A stretch of 64,000 bases of DNA from Serratia sarumanii (GCF_029962605.1 NZ_CP124750.1:434001-498000), one strand, 5' to 3'. Shown: positions 52,942 through 61,851, counted from the first letter of the stretch. A program made the numbers and translations. The notes: generated by a model not told the origin, from the letters alone.

Positions 52942-54036
52942 GTGATCATCATAAGATATCTGGTACGGGAAACGCTCAAGAGCCAAATCGCCATCCTGTT
53001 CATCCTGCTTCTGATCTTCTTTTGTCAGAACCTGGTCAGGGTGTTGGGCGATGCGGTGGACGGCAATATCCCGACAAACTTAGTCCTCTCCCTGCTGGCG
53101 CTGGGCGTGCCGAAAATGGCGCAGCTCATCCTGCCGTTGAGCCTGTTTCTCGGCTTGCTGATGACGCTTGGGCGGTTGTATACCGAGAGCGAAATCACCG
53201 TTATGCACGCCTGCGGGCTGGGCAAACGCACCCTGATTATCGCCGCCATGATTCTGGCGCTGTTCACCTCTGCGATCGCGGCGGTGAACGTGTTTTGGGC
53301 CGGCCCCTGGGCCTCGCGCTATCAGGACGTGGTGGTGAACGAAGCCAAGGCCAACCCGAGCATCGCCGGGCTGGCGGAAGGGCAGTTCAAACCCTCGCAG
53401 GACGGCAACGCGGTGTTGTTTATCGGCAACGTGAAGGGCAGCACCTTCAACGACGTGTTCCTGGCGCAGCTGCGGCCGAACGGCAACCAACGCCCGTCGG
53501 TGGTGGTGGCCGAGCACGGCAACATCGTGCAGCAGAAAGACGGCTCGCAGGTGGTGACGCTCGACAAGGGCACCCGCTTTGAAGGCACCGCGCTGCTGCG
53601 CGATTTCCGCATTACCGACTTCAACGACTACAAGGCGGTGATTGGCCACCGCACCGTGGCGGCGGACAACACCGAATCCGAACAGATGTCGATGCAGACG
53701 CTGTGGGAGTCCGACGATCCGGACGCGCGCGCCGAGTTCCACTGGCGCCTGACGCTGGTGGTGTCGGTGGCGCTGATGGCGCTGCTGGTGGTGCCGCTCA
53801 GCGTGGTGAACCCGCGCCAGGGCCGCGTGCTGAGCATGCTGCCGGCCATCCTGCTGTATCTGATCTTCTTCCTGCTGCAGACCTCGCTGCGCTCCAACGC
53901 CGGCAAGGGCAAGCTGGATCCGATGCTGTGGCTGTGGCTGGTTAACGGCGTTTACTTCGCAATCGCGCTGGCGCTGAACCTGTGGGATACCGTGCCGATG
54001 CGCAAGCTGCGCGCACGCCTGAGAGGAGCGGCCTGA
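52942..54036 (+). CDS. lptF: LptF, LPS export ABC transporter permease
   Basis: LptF is one of two permeases of the LptB2FGC complex, which extracts lipopolysaccharide from the inner membrane. It has 364 residues from a GTG start at the conserved IIIRYLVRETLKSQ. The topology is three N-terminal membrane segments, a periplasmic beta-jellyroll (about residues 125-265) and three C-terminal segments, ending NLWDTVPMRKLR. Its stop shares a base with the lptG start (TGATG). Confidence 0.96.
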   Translation: MIIIRYLVRETLKSQIAILFILLLIFFCQNLVRVLGDAVDGNIPTNLVLSLLALGVPKMAQLILPLSLFLGLLMTLGRLYTESEITVMHACGLGKRTLIIAAMILALFTSAIAAVNVFWAGPWASRYQDVVVNEAKANPSIAGLAEGQFKPSQDGNAVLFIGNVKGSTFNDVFLAQLRPNGNQRPSVVVAEHGNIVQQKDGSQVVTLDKGTRFEGTALLRDFRITDFNDYKAVIGHRTVAADNTESEQMSMQTLWESDDPDARAEFHWRLTLVVSVALMALLVVPLSVVNPRQGRVLSMLPAILLYLIFFLLQTSLRSNAGKGKLDPMLWLWLVNGVYFAIALALNLWDTVPMRKLRARLRGAA

Positions 54037-55106
54037 TGTTTGGCGTATTAGACCGGTATATCGGTAAAACGATTTTCAACACCATCATCATGACGCTGTT
54101 CATGCTGGTGTCGCTGTCCGGCATCATCAAGTTCGTCGATCAGCTGCGCAAGGTCGGCCAGGGCGAATACACCGCGCTGAGCGCCGGCATGTACACCCTG
54201 CTGAGCGTGCCGAAAGACATCGAGATCTTCTTCCCGATGGCGGCGCTGCTCGGCGCGCTGCTCGGCCTGGGCCAACTGGCGACGCGCAGCGAACTGGTGG
54301 TGATGCAGGCTTCCGGCTTCACCCGCCTGCAGATCGCCGGCTCGGTGATGAAAACCGCCATTCCGCTGGTGCTGCTGACCATGGCGATCGGCGAGTGGGT
54401 GGCGCCGCAGGGCGAGCAGATGGCGCGCAACTACCGCGCCCAGCAGATGTACGGCGGCTCGCTGCTCTCCACCAAGAGCGGGCTGTGGGCGAAGGACGGC
54501 AACGACTTCATCTACATCGAGCGCGTCTCCGGCGATAAAGAACTCTCCGGCGTGAACATCTACCACTTCAACGACCAGCGTCGCCTGGAAACGGTGCGCT
54601 ATGCCGCCACCGCCAGCTTCGAGAACGGGGTGTGGCAGCTTTCGCAGGTGGACACCTCGGATCTGACCGACCCGAAACAGGTGACCGGCACCCAGACGCT
54701 GACCGGCGAATGGAAAACCAACCTGACCCCGGACAAGCTGGGCGTGGTGGCGCTGGATCCGGATTCGCTCTCCATCAGCGGGCTGCGCAACTACGTGAAG
54801 TACCTGAAGCAGAGCGGACAGGAATCCAATCGTTACCAGCTCAACATGTGGAGCAAAATCTTCTCGCCGCTGTCGGTGGCGGTGATGATGCTGATGGCGC
54901 TGTCGTTCATCTTCGGCCCGCTGCGCAGCGTGCCGATGGGCATCCGCGTGGTGACCGGCATCAGCTTCGGCTTCCTGTTCTACGTGCTGGATCAGATCTT
55001 CGGCCCGCTGAGCCTGGTGTACAGCATGCCGCCGGTGCTGGGCGCGCTGCTGCCGAGCATGCTGTTCCTGCTGATCAGCGTGTATATGCTGCTCAAACGC
55101 AAGTAG
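54036..55106 (+). CDS. lptG: LptG, LPS export ABC transporter permease
   Basis: LptG pairs with LptF in the lipopolysaccharide extractor. It has 356 residues with the same 3+jellyroll+3 layout. The N-terminal GVLDRYIGKTIF and the coupling-helix region FFPMAALLGALLGLGQLATRSELVVMQASG are typical. The one-base overlap with lptF fixes the start. An intrinsic terminator follows 23 bp after the stop. Confidence 0.97.
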   Translation: MFGVLDRYIGKTIFNTIIMTLFMLVSLSGIIKFVDQLRKVGQGEYTALSAGMYTLLSVPKDIEIFFPMAALLGALLGLGQLATRSELVVMQASGFTRLQIAGSVMKTAIPLVLLTMAIGEWVAPQGEQMARNYRAQQMYGGSLLSTKSGLWAKDGNDFIYIERVSGDKELSGVNIYHFNDQRRLETVRYAATASFENGVWQLSQVDTSDLTDPKQVTGTQTLTGEWKTNLTPDKLGVVALDPDSLSISGLRNYVKYLKQSGQESNRYQLNMWSKIFSPLSVAVMMLMALSFIFGPLRSVPMGIRVVTGISFGFLFYVLDQIFGPLSLVYSMPPVLGALLPSMLFLLISVYMLLKRK

Positions 55107-55129
55107 CGGGGCGAGCGGTAGTGAAGAAA

Positions 55130-55157
55130 GGCGTGGCCGTGGGGCCGCGCCTTTTTT
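55130..55157 (+). terminator. Intrinsic terminator after lptG
   Basis: GGCGTGGCC-gtgg-GGCCGCGCC, with one G-T pair, is followed by six T residues. It ends the lptFG transcript before the convergent DeoR-family gene. Confidence 0.9.
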
Positions 55158-55167
55158 GTTGGGGGGG

Positions 55168-55932
55168 TTAGCTGACGCTCAGCAGCGCGATGCCGGCATC
55201 CTGATAGGCCTGCGCGTCTTCCGGCAGGCGATCCAGCACCAGGGTGTCGATCTGGGCAGGGGAGGCGAACTGCGCCAGCGAGGTGTTGCTCAGCTTGGAG
55301 TGATCGCACACCACGATCACCTGATTGGCATGCTCCACCATCGCGCGCTTGGTTTCGGCCAGCATGATGTCGGCCACGCAGGCGCCCTGTTTCAGCGACA
55401 ATGCGTTGGTACCCATAAACGCCTTGTCGATGTTCAGCGTATCCAGCAGCGAACGGCCGTTGATGGCGACCGCGCAGTGATAACCCTTTTTGACGATGCC
55501 GCCCAGCAGGATGATCTGGATAGATTCGACGTCTTCCAGACTCTTGGCGATCATGAAATCGTTGGTGACCACGGTCAGGTTGCGGCGCTGGCGTAGATGG
55601 CGGGCGATCTGCAGGGTGGTGGTGCCGGTGTCCAATACGATGATGTCGCCGTCTTCCACCAGGCCGGCGGCCAGTTGACCGATTTGCTCCTTGGCGCTGA
55701 GGTTCACCTCTTCACGCTGATCGGAACCGACCTCGAAGCTGGCGCGGGTGCGCAGAATGGCGCCGCCGTGGGTACGCGTCAGCATGCCGGCGTCTTCCAG
55801 AATGCGCAGATCGGTGCGGATGGTGGCGCCGGAGACGTTAAAGTGCGAGCTCATTTCCCCCACGGAGAGCTTGCGCTTCTCCTTGAGAATGGCGAGGAGT
55901 TTTTCCTGGCGCTCTTCTGCGAACATGCTCAC
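55168..55932 (-). CDS. DeoR-family transcriptional regulator
   Basis: A 254-residue DeoR/GlpR-type repressor with the winged helix at about residues 6-60 (recognition helix in VSGATIRTDLRILE) and a phosphosugar-binding DeoRC domain (LDTGTTTLQIARHL near residue 100 and DHSKLS near residue 212). The GTG start is chosen because AGGAG lies 7 bases upstream; an ATG two codons later is too far from it. No sugar operon directly adjoins it; the sugar cluster downstream is a possible but unproven target. Confidence 0.88.
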   Translation of the reverse strand: MSMFAEERQEKLLAILKEKRKLSVGEMSSHFNVSGATIRTDLRILEDAGMLTRTHGGAILRTRASFEVGSDQREEVNLSAKEQIGQLAAGLVEDGDIIVLDTGTTTLQIARHLRQRRNLTVVTNDFMIAKSLEDVESIQIILLGGIVKKGYHCAVAINGRSLLDTLNIDKAFMGTNALSLKQGACVADIMLAETKRAMVEHANQVIVVCDHSKLSNTSLAQFASPAQIDTLVLDRLPEDAQAYQDAGIALLSVS

Positions 55933-56127
55933 TCATTCACTCCTGACAGGCACAATGGACGTGCGGCTAATATACCCCGCGCATCGGCGGCAGGCAAAGC
56001 GCTTGCCGGCCGCCGCTGGCAATATTCCAGCGGGCATTATCCGTGCGAGATGCGAAGGTTATGGCGCACCGATCCTTTTTGGTATAGTCAGTTCAGCGGT
56101 AGGTTGGGCAGAGGGAGCACGCAGCCA

Positions 56128-56844
56128 ATGGAAGACGAATACAATCTCAGCAATATCATCGGCAAGCGACTGGAGGCGGCGTTGGGAGAGTTGGGCGATC
56201 TCCTGTGGGCGTATGTGGTGTTATCCAAAAAAGACATTGCCTGCATCTTTGGCGTCACCAACTACCCGAGTGAATGGGTAAAAAAGTATCAAGAGCAGGG
56301 GTTGCAGTATATTGATCCGGTGGTGCTTACCGCCCGCAACCGCCTGACCCCGTTCGCCTGGGACGAGCAAATCATGGCTGACGCAGGGCTGCACTTTCCC
56401 GAGTTGTTCGAACAGGCCCGCGAGTTTGGCGTAACGCACGGCTATACCTTCGTGCTGCACGATTACAACGACAATCTCGTCACGCTTTCCTTTGCCTTCA
56501 ACGTTGAGCAGAGAGCGGAAGCCATCCAGGCGCTCACCGATCGTAAAGGTGCAATCTCGGTATTGCTGGCCTCAATCCATGAGTCGTATCTGGCACTATC
56601 CCCACTTTCAGAAAAAAACGCCGTAGCCCTGGAGAGAAATGCCCGCTTTACCGACAGGGAAAACGAGATCCTTTATTGGGCCAGCGTGGGTAAAACCTAC
56701 CAGGAAACGGCGATGATCCTGGGCATAAAAACCGGCACCATCAAGTTTCATATGTCCAATGTCGTCAAAAAGTTGGGGGTAACGAATGCCCGACATGCCG
56801 TGCGCCTGGGGATGGAGCTTCGGTTGATTAAACCGGTGGAGTGA
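56128..56844 (+). CDS. LuxR-family quorum-sensing regulator (solo)
   Basis: A 238-residue LuxR protein with an N-terminal acyl-homoserine-lactone-binding domain and a C-terminal LuxR helix-turn-helix (about residues 175-235, TDRENEILYWASVGKTYQETA). The ligand-pocket residues of the family are all present: Trp50, Tyr54, Asp63, Pro64 and Trp78. No luxI synthase is found next to it, so it is a solo in this window. A promoter with TATAGT lies about 40 bp before the ATG. Confidence 0.88.
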   Translation: MEDEYNLSNIIGKRLEAALGELGDLLWAYVVLSKKDIACIFGVTNYPSEWVKKYQEQGLQYIDPVVLTARNRLTPFAWDEQIMADAGLHFPELFEQAREFGVTHGYTFVLHDYNDNLVTLSFAFNVEQRAEAIQALTDRKGAISVLLASIHESYLALSPLSEKNAVALERNARFTDRENEILYWASVGKTYQETAMILGIKTGTIKFHMSNVVKKLGVTNARHAVRLGMELRLIKPVE

Positions 56845-57177
56845 CTGGCTCGCTAGCCCGCGGCTAGCGTACCCGTGGAATACGGAGGCACGGCTGCGCA
56901 TAAATCATCAGCCGGGATACGTCTGAAGGGAGAAAATATCGGCTGGCGAACAGCGTTTTTCGATTCAAGAAATGATGGGCGTCAATCGGTATTGATTTGG
57001 TCGCGTGTCGGTTCACGTTGGGGACGTAATATAGAGTACCTGCCCCGATCTCTGCGATATGAAATAATCACCTGCATGAACTGATAAAGGTCTAGTAAGG
57101 GACTGTACTTTAGTCTAACTGGTTTCACAGCCTTCAAGGCGATAGACTTCCCCATGTAATGTTTTAATAAAAAATAC

Positions 57178-57207
57178 AAAAAAAACCTGACCGCGTAGGG
57201 TCAGGTT
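57178..57207 (-). terminator. Intrinsic terminator on the minus strand, transcript unassigned
   Basis: On the minus strand AACCTGACC-ctacgc-GGTCAGGTT is followed by a long T-run (57178-57185). No minus-strand gene ends here: the nearest one ends at 57687, more than 470 bp upstream, beyond another hairpin. It therefore probably ends a short non-coding transcript. Confidence 0.8.
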
Positions 57208-57345
57208 GCCAATATTGGCCAACACCAGGGAAAATTTTCTTACATCATCTTAAAGCTATTAACTCCGCAGAGGCAAGTGTTCTCTGCTGGTTTTTAAGCG
57301 TTAAACCACCATTTTGTTACGTGTGTATGCTATTTTTATGGTGAT
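57178..57345 (-). ncRNA. Candidate small RNA ending at the minus-strand terminator
   Basis: The region upstream of the orphan terminator contains CAGAG...CTCTG and CCAATATTGG stem-forming segments and an AT-rich promoter-like area (minus strand CATAAAAATAGCATAC near 57330-57345), but no ORF beyond a few codons. The size would be about 120-160 nt. I do not recognise it as a known enterobacterial sRNA; the upper limit is a guess. Confidence 0.35.
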
Positions 57346-57452
57346 TTAAGATAAAACTCATCTAATGGAATTACTCTTTCGCCTTTGCGAACGCCATTAC
57401 GATTTTTTATTTCCCGCCTGATTTTCACCAATGAAAAAATAGTGTTCTCGGA

Positions 57453-57569
57453 ATGTTAAGCAAACTCACTCTTTATTGGCTGACACATGGGTATGCAATT
57501 ATTTGCAGTATTGCCATTGCGGCTGGGGATTATTTGGCGCTGCTTGGTAGGGTGATTAAGGAAATGTAG
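57453..57569 (+). CDS. Possible small membrane protein
   Basis: A 38-codon ORF encoding one hydrophobic helix, with AIICSIAIAAGDYLALLG in the centre flanked by lysine/arginine (MLSK at the start, RVIKEM at the end). This is the makeup of small single-span membrane proteins. The ribosome binding site is weak and no homologue is recognised, so it may be chance. Confidence 0.25.
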   Translation: MLSKLTLYWLTHGYAIICSIAIAAGDYLALLGRVIKEM

Positions 57570-57634
57570 GCGATGGCCGATAAGGTGCATGGCTATGGCG
57601 GTAAAGGCTCGTGAGCTGACAAAAATGCGGATGA

Positions 57635-57664
57635 GGCCCGATGGCTTATAACCGCCATCGGGCC
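57635..57664. terminator. Strong hairpin after the VOC gene
   Basis: GGCCCGATGGC and GCCATCGGGCC form a perfect 11-bp stem with an 8-base loop, 23 bp beyond the end of the VOC protein gene. Neither side has an immediate long T-run; on the minus strand TTTTT appears only some 10 bases later. Confidence 0.55.
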
Positions 57665-57686
57665 TTGTGCTATGTGGGAAGAAACA

Positions 57687-58079
57687 TTACAGCGGCTGGC
57701 TGAACTCCACCCGCTCACCGTCCGGCCCGGCGATCATCAGATAACGCACGCCGTTGGCACCGCTGGGCTGCAGCGTCGGCCCTTCAATCACCGGATAGCC
57801 CAGATCCGCCAGCCAACGCTGCGTGGCCGCCAGATCGGTGACCCGCAAAGCGATATGGTCGATACCATAGGCGCTGGCGGGGCGAGTCAGCCCTTCGTCA
57901 GGTAACTGGTATAACTCCAGCGTTAGCTCACCCAACTGCAAAAACTGTACGGCGACGGGGCCGCCGAGCGCCAGCGTTTGTCGGGGTTCGAAACCGAGTG
58001 AACGATAGAAGCCGGCGGCTCGTTCGATATCGGCGCAGCGCAGACCGACGTGCATCAACCCGTTAATCCGGTGTGCCAT
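57687..58079 (-). CDS. VOC-superfamily (glyoxalase-like) protein
   Basis: A 130-residue protein with two beta-alpha-beta-beta-beta modules of the vicinal-oxygen-chelate fold. Likely metal ligands are His in LMHVGLRC, Glu in LTLELYQL, His in GIDHIALRV and Glu in GERVEFSQ. The start MAHRINGL is chosen because it lies one base beyond the permease stop. It ends a sugar operon, so it may act as an epimerase or isomerase on a sugar or deoxy-sugar; the reaction is unknown. Confidence 0.85.
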   Translation of the reverse strand: MAHRINGLMHVGLRCADIERAAGFYRSLGFEPRQTLALGGPVAVQFLQLGELTLELYQLPDEGLTRPASAYGIDHIALRVTDLAATQRWLADLGYPVIEGPTLQPSGANGVRYLMIAGPDGERVEFSQPL

Positions 58080-58080
58080 A

Positions 58081-59412
58081 TCAAATCCCCTTGCGCGCGC
58101 AGTAGAAACCATAGAAGGCGACGTAGGCGAAGCAGACCAGCGGTACTGCGAAGGCGATCTGCATATCGCCGCCGTTGAGATCGGAGATGATGCCCATGAT
58201 TAACGGCACCACCGCGCCGCCGATGATCGACATCACCACGATCGAACCGGCCACCTGAGTTTCTTCGCCCAGCCCTTTGATCGTCAGGCCAAAGTTGGTT
58301 GGCCAGCACAGCGCCATGCAGAAGTTGACGCCCATGATCGCCACCACCGCCAGCAGGCTTTGAATGTTGACGGCCAGCAGCAACAGCAGCACGCATACCG
58401 AACAGAACACGCCGAGCAACCGCGCCGGGCTGAACTTTTTCATCAGCGCGGTGGTGACCACCTTGCCGGCCGAGTAACAGACCAGCGTGGCCAGCAGCCA
58501 GTAGGTGGCCGAATGCTCGGTTGCGCCCTGTTCAATCATTTGCACAAAACGAATGGTGAAACTCCACAGCCCTACCTGCGCGCCGACATACAGGAACTGC
58601 GACAGCACCCCCAATCGGAAGCGCGGCAGTGCCAGCAGGATCTTCAGCGATTGCATCAGCGGCTTGCCCGCTCCCTGGTGCGAGCGTTGGGTTTTGCAGG
58701 CGGGGAATTTCACCGCCACGAAGATCAGTGCCAACACGATCAGCACGCTGCCGATGATCAGATAAGGTGTGACCACCTGCGACACCATCTGGGTGCGTGC
58801 CGCTTCGGCCGCCGCCGGTGGCATTTGCAGCAGCTGGGCGTGGCTGGGATCGTTTTTGCCGAACACCAGCTGCTGGCCGATCAATACGCCAAAAATGATC
58901 CCCAGCGAGTTGAAGATCTGCGAAAAGTTGATGCGCTGGGTGGAGGTTTCCAGCGGCCCCAGCAGGCTGGAGTAAGTATTGGCTGAGGTTTCCAGGAACG
59001 ACAGCCCGGTAGCGATCACCCCCAGGCAGGCCAGGAAGGCACCGTAGGTCATGATCTGCGCTGCCGGGATAAACAGGAAGCAGCCGAGCGCGTACAGGCA
59101 CAGGCCGATTACGATCGCCACCTTGTACGAGTAGCGTTTGATCACCGCTGCGGCGGGCAGCGCCATCACGAAGTAGCCGAGGAAGAAGATCGACTGCACC
59201 AGTGCGGTTTGGGTATCCGACAGATCGAACCCCTTCTTGAACTGGGCGATCAGAATATCGTTCAGGTTGCCGGCCATGCCCCACAGGGCGAACAGGCAGC
59301 AGACCAGCATCAGCTGCAGCCAGGGCGTAGCGGGCAGATAGGCGCTGCGGTCGATACTTTCGGCCGCGGCGTGCTGCGCGATGTCGCCCTTGTTAATCAG
59401 AGAGTCGCTCAT
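58081..59412 (-). CDS. FucP-family sugar:H+ symporter (MFS)
   Basis: A 443-residue MFS permease with twelve membrane segments. It belongs to the L-fucose/DeoP-like branch, with FALWGMAGNLNDILIAQFKKGFDLS near residue 40 and GLSFLETSANTYSSLLGP near residue 135. Family members carry fucose, glucose/galactose or 2-deoxyribose. The ATG overlaps the kinase stop by 4 bp. Next to a DeoC-family aldolase, a deoxy-sugar is an attractive substrate, but this is inference. Confidence 0.85.
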   Translation of the reverse strand: MSDSLINKGDIAQHAAAESIDRSAYLPATPWLQLMLVCCLFALWGMAGNLNDILIAQFKKGFDLSDTQTALVQSIFFLGYFVMALPAAAVIKRYSYKVAIVIGLCLYALGCFLFIPAAQIMTYGAFLACLGVIATGLSFLETSANTYSSLLGPLETSTQRINFSQIFNSLGIIFGVLIGQQLVFGKNDPSHAQLLQMPPAAAEAARTQMVSQVVTPYLIIGSVLIVLALIFVAVKFPACKTQRSHQGAGKPLMQSLKILLALPRFRLGVLSQFLYVGAQVGLWSFTIRFVQMIEQGATEHSATYWLLATLVCYSAGKVVTTALMKKFSPARLLGVFCSVCVLLLLLAVNIQSLLAVVAIMGVNFCMALCWPTNFGLTIKGLGEETQVAGSIVVMSIIGGAVVPLIMGIISDLNGGDMQIAFAVPLVCFAYVAFYGFYCARKGI

Positions 59413-60938
59413 TGCGGTGTTCCTTCATCCGGAGAAAAAGAGAACGAGCTAATAACGTCAAGCTGTTCGTAGAGGGGCTGCGCCTGGCGGTAGAGCTGTT
59501 CGAACAGCTCGAAGCAGCGCAGGTAGTGCTCGTGCTGGCACGGATCGGGGGTAAATTCGCGCTCGATGCTGACGGTGCGACTCACCCCCTGGGCAAAACT
59601 GCTGAACAGCCCGACGCCGACCCCGGCGACGATCGCGCAGCCGGTGGTGCCGTTCTCCTGATTGCGCGTCTGCAGCAGCGGCAGGTTGTAGACCGAGGCT
59701 TTGATCTGCAGCCACAGCGGGCTGCGTGCGCCGCCGCCCGAAGCGATCATTGCCTCCGGCTCCTGTGCGTGGCGCCTGAGCTGCTGGAGATTACGCAGGG
59801 AGGCCAGCGCTACGCCTTCCAGCACCGCGCGGTAGAGATGCGGCTGCCTATGCTTGCGCTGCAGGCCGAAGAACTGCGCGCGCGAGTTGGTGTGTTCCGC
59901 CAGCCGCTCGCCGGTCAGGTAGGGCAGGAACAGCAGCCCCTCGGCACCCGGCGGCACCTCGGCCGCCATATTAAGCATCTGTTGATGGCTGAGTTGGCCG
60001 GCGCTCAGCGCCGAACGCGCCCAGCGCATGGCGTCGCCACCGGCATCGAGCAGGGTAAAACCGCCCCAGGCCGAGTTGGCCAGGTGCAGGTTGTTGACGC
60101 TGGCGGAGAGCAGCGGGTGTTCCGAGACCACGGTGAGCAGCGTCGAGGTGCCGGTGCTGTCGGAGGCGATGCCGGCCTGATAGACGCCGGAGCCGAGCAG
60201 GGTAGCGGCCATATCCGCCGTGCCCGCCACCACTGGCACCCCCGGCGGCAGACCGGTAACGCTTGCCGCTGCGGGCGTAATGTGGCCAATCACCTCGCTG
60301 GAGAGATGGATGGCGGGCAGCTGATCGGCGCGCAGCCCGAACTGCCGCAGCGCCTCTGGCGACCACTGCAGCGTGGCGCTGTCCATCAGGTAATAGCAGG
60401 AGGCTTCGCTGTAGTCGGTGGCGCGTACGCCGCAGAGCCGGAAATTGACGTAATCCTTCGGCATCAACACCGTAGCGATGCGCTCCCACTGCGATGGGTG
60501 ATGCTCGCGCAGCCAGGCCAGCTTGAACGCCGGCCAGGCGGCGGTAGGGGGATTGTTCAACAGTTCAAGCCAGGGCTGCGGCGGCTGTTGGTGGCTAAAG
60601 CGCGCCACCTGCGGCTGCGCGCGTTTGTCGTTCCACAGCATGGCGCGATCGACGACCAGCTCGCCGTCGGCATCGAGCAAGACCGTGCCGTGCATTTGCC
60701 CGCAGGCGCCGACGGCGGCGATACGCGGCCAGTATTCGGCGTAGCGCGCGTACAGCTCCTGCGTACACTGGCAGACACTCTGCCACCACAGCGAAGGCGG
60801 TTGTTCCGACCAACCGGCCTGCGGCGTGATCTGCTCGTACTCGCGCTGCGCGAAGCCAAGGATTTCCCCGGTGTTGGTGACCAGCCCGGCGCGGGTGCTG
60901 CCGGTGCCGATATCAAGGGTAAGAAGTAAATCTTTCAT
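59409..60938 (-). CDS. FGGY-family carbohydrate kinase
   Basis: A 509-residue sugar kinase of the xylulokinase/ribulokinase superfamily. The N-terminal phosphate loop LLTLDIGTGSTRAGLV, the segment VGACGQMHGTVLLD with WNDKRA, and the catalytic-type GTADMAATLLGSG are visible; the second FGGY domain has ASGGGARSPLW. The start MKDLLLTL has GGGAG upstream. The exact sugar cannot be read from sequence. It sits between the aldolase and permease genes of the same operon. Confidence 0.88.
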   Translation of the reverse strand: MKDLLLTLDIGTGSTRAGLVTNTGEILGFAQREYEQITPQAGWSEQPPSLWWQSVCQCTQELYARYAEYWPRIAAVGACGQMHGTVLLDADGELVVDRAMLWNDKRAQPQVARFSHQQPPQPWLELLNNPPTAAWPAFKLAWLREHHPSQWERIATVLMPKDYVNFRLCGVRATDYSEASCYYLMDSATLQWSPEALRQFGLRADQLPAIHLSSEVIGHITPAAASVTGLPPGVPVVAGTADMAATLLGSGVYQAGIASDSTGTSTLLTVVSEHPLLSASVNNLHLANSAWGGFTLLDAGGDAMRWARSALSAGQLSHQQMLNMAAEVPPGAEGLLFLPYLTGERLAEHTNSRAQFFGLQRKHRQPHLYRAVLEGVALASLRNLQQLRRHAQEPEAMIASGGGARSPLWLQIKASVYNLPLLQTRNQENGTTGCAIVAGVGVGLFSSFAQGVSRTVSIEREFTPDPCQHEHYLRCFELFEQLYRQAQPLYEQLDVISSFSFSPDEGTPQ

Positions 60939-61004
60939 TGTTATCACTCCCGTGGCGGATGGCGCGGGCCACCCGCAGAAGCGTGCGCTGGGATCGCGCA
61001 GGAT

Positions 61005-61718
61005 TTAGTTATCGTTCAGTTCCGGGAACAGGCCTGGATCCTGTTCGAGTTGCTCCAGTACGCGCTGGGTGGCCGCCGCGCTCATGCCAAAGCGGCGTAC
61101 GCCCAGCCGATACAACGCGCGCACCGTGTCCAGATCGCGAATGCCGCCGGCCCCTTTGATCTGGATGCGGCCACGCAACTGATCGGCGATGATCGCCACT
61201 TTCTCCACCGTGGCGCCGGTCGGTGCCCAGCCGGTGGAGGTTTTCACCCAGGCCATGCCGACTTCGACGGCGATATCGCACACCCGACGGATCTGCTGCT
61301 CGTTCAGATAGTGCGTCTCCAGAATGACTTTGGCCGGCACCGGCGCGGCGGCCTCGGCTACCCGGCGCAGATCTTCGCGCACATAGTCGTAATCCCCCGA
61401 CAGCACCTTGCCGATGTTCACCACCATATCGACCTCGCGCGCGCCCTCGGCGATCAGCTGGCGCACCTCCTGCACCTTGAGATCGGTGGTCTGCCCGCCG
61501 CCGGGAAAGCCGACCGGCCCGCCAATCATCACGTCCGCCTGGCCGCGCTCCGGCAGCAGGGTGCTGAGGAAACGCGTCCAGCACGGCAGCACGTGTACCG
61601 AGATGATGCGATAGCGGCTGGCCAGCGCGGCGCAGTGGCGCACGTCTTCCTCGGTATTGGTGGCCTGCACCGCGCTTAGATCGATTAACCTGGCCATGCG
61701 TCTGGTTGTTTCATTCAT
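61005..61718 (-). CDS. DeoC/FbaB-family aldolase (deoxyribose-phosphate aldolase-like)
   Basis: A 237-residue class I aldolase in the DeoC family. The Schiff-base lysine is in WVKTSTGWAPTGAT near residue 155, and GGPVGFPGGGQTTDLKV near residue 65 and the phosphate-binding KGAGGIRDLD match DeoC. It differs enough from the E. coli housekeeping DeoC, and lies apart from deoABD, to be a catabolic paralogue cleaving the phosphorylated sugar of this operon. AGGA precedes the ATG. It is the first gene of the operon. Confidence 0.88.
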   Translation of the reverse strand: MNETTRRMARLIDLSAVQATNTEEDVRHCAALASRYRIISVHVLPCWTRFLSTLLPERGQADVMIGGPVGFPGGGQTTDLKVQEVRQLIAEGAREVDMVVNIGKVLSGDYDYVREDLRRVAEAAAPVPAKVILETHYLNEQQIRRVCDIAVEVGMAWVKTSTGWAPTGATVEKVAIIADQLRGRIQIKGAGGIRDLDTVRALYRLGVRRFGMSAAATQRVLEQLEQDPGLFPELNDN

Positions 61719-61851
61719 TGCGTTTATCCTTCTTTTATTTTCATTTGATTTTATTTATTCACCTTATTCTCTTTCATATGGCTTTAAAATCAGCATTTGG
61801 TGAAATTGTGATCGGATCTGCGGTTTTGTGGTGAGGGGCGTGAAAGGGAGA

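Larger units (their letters stand above)
56845..57686. other. 842-bp intergenic stretch with terminators and a possible sRNA
   Basis: This AT-rich stretch has no long credible gene. From left to right it holds a CGCTAGCC-cgc-GGCTAGCG hairpin just after the LuxR gene (56851-56869), a minus-strand intrinsic terminator, a possible small membrane-protein ORF, and a strong hairpin before the VOC gene. A 69-codon frame at 56875-57084 has a GTG start without conserved features, and I do not call it. Confidence 0.6.

Noticed and set aside
54036..55106. Longer LptG starting at 53982
   Set aside because: The extension lies inside lptF and is not conserved; the TGATG overlap start matches the operon pattern and the family length.
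56875..57084. 69-codon frame after the LuxR gene
   Set aside because: GTG start without a good ribosome site, no hydrophobic or conserved pattern and no homology recognised. It is more likely random.
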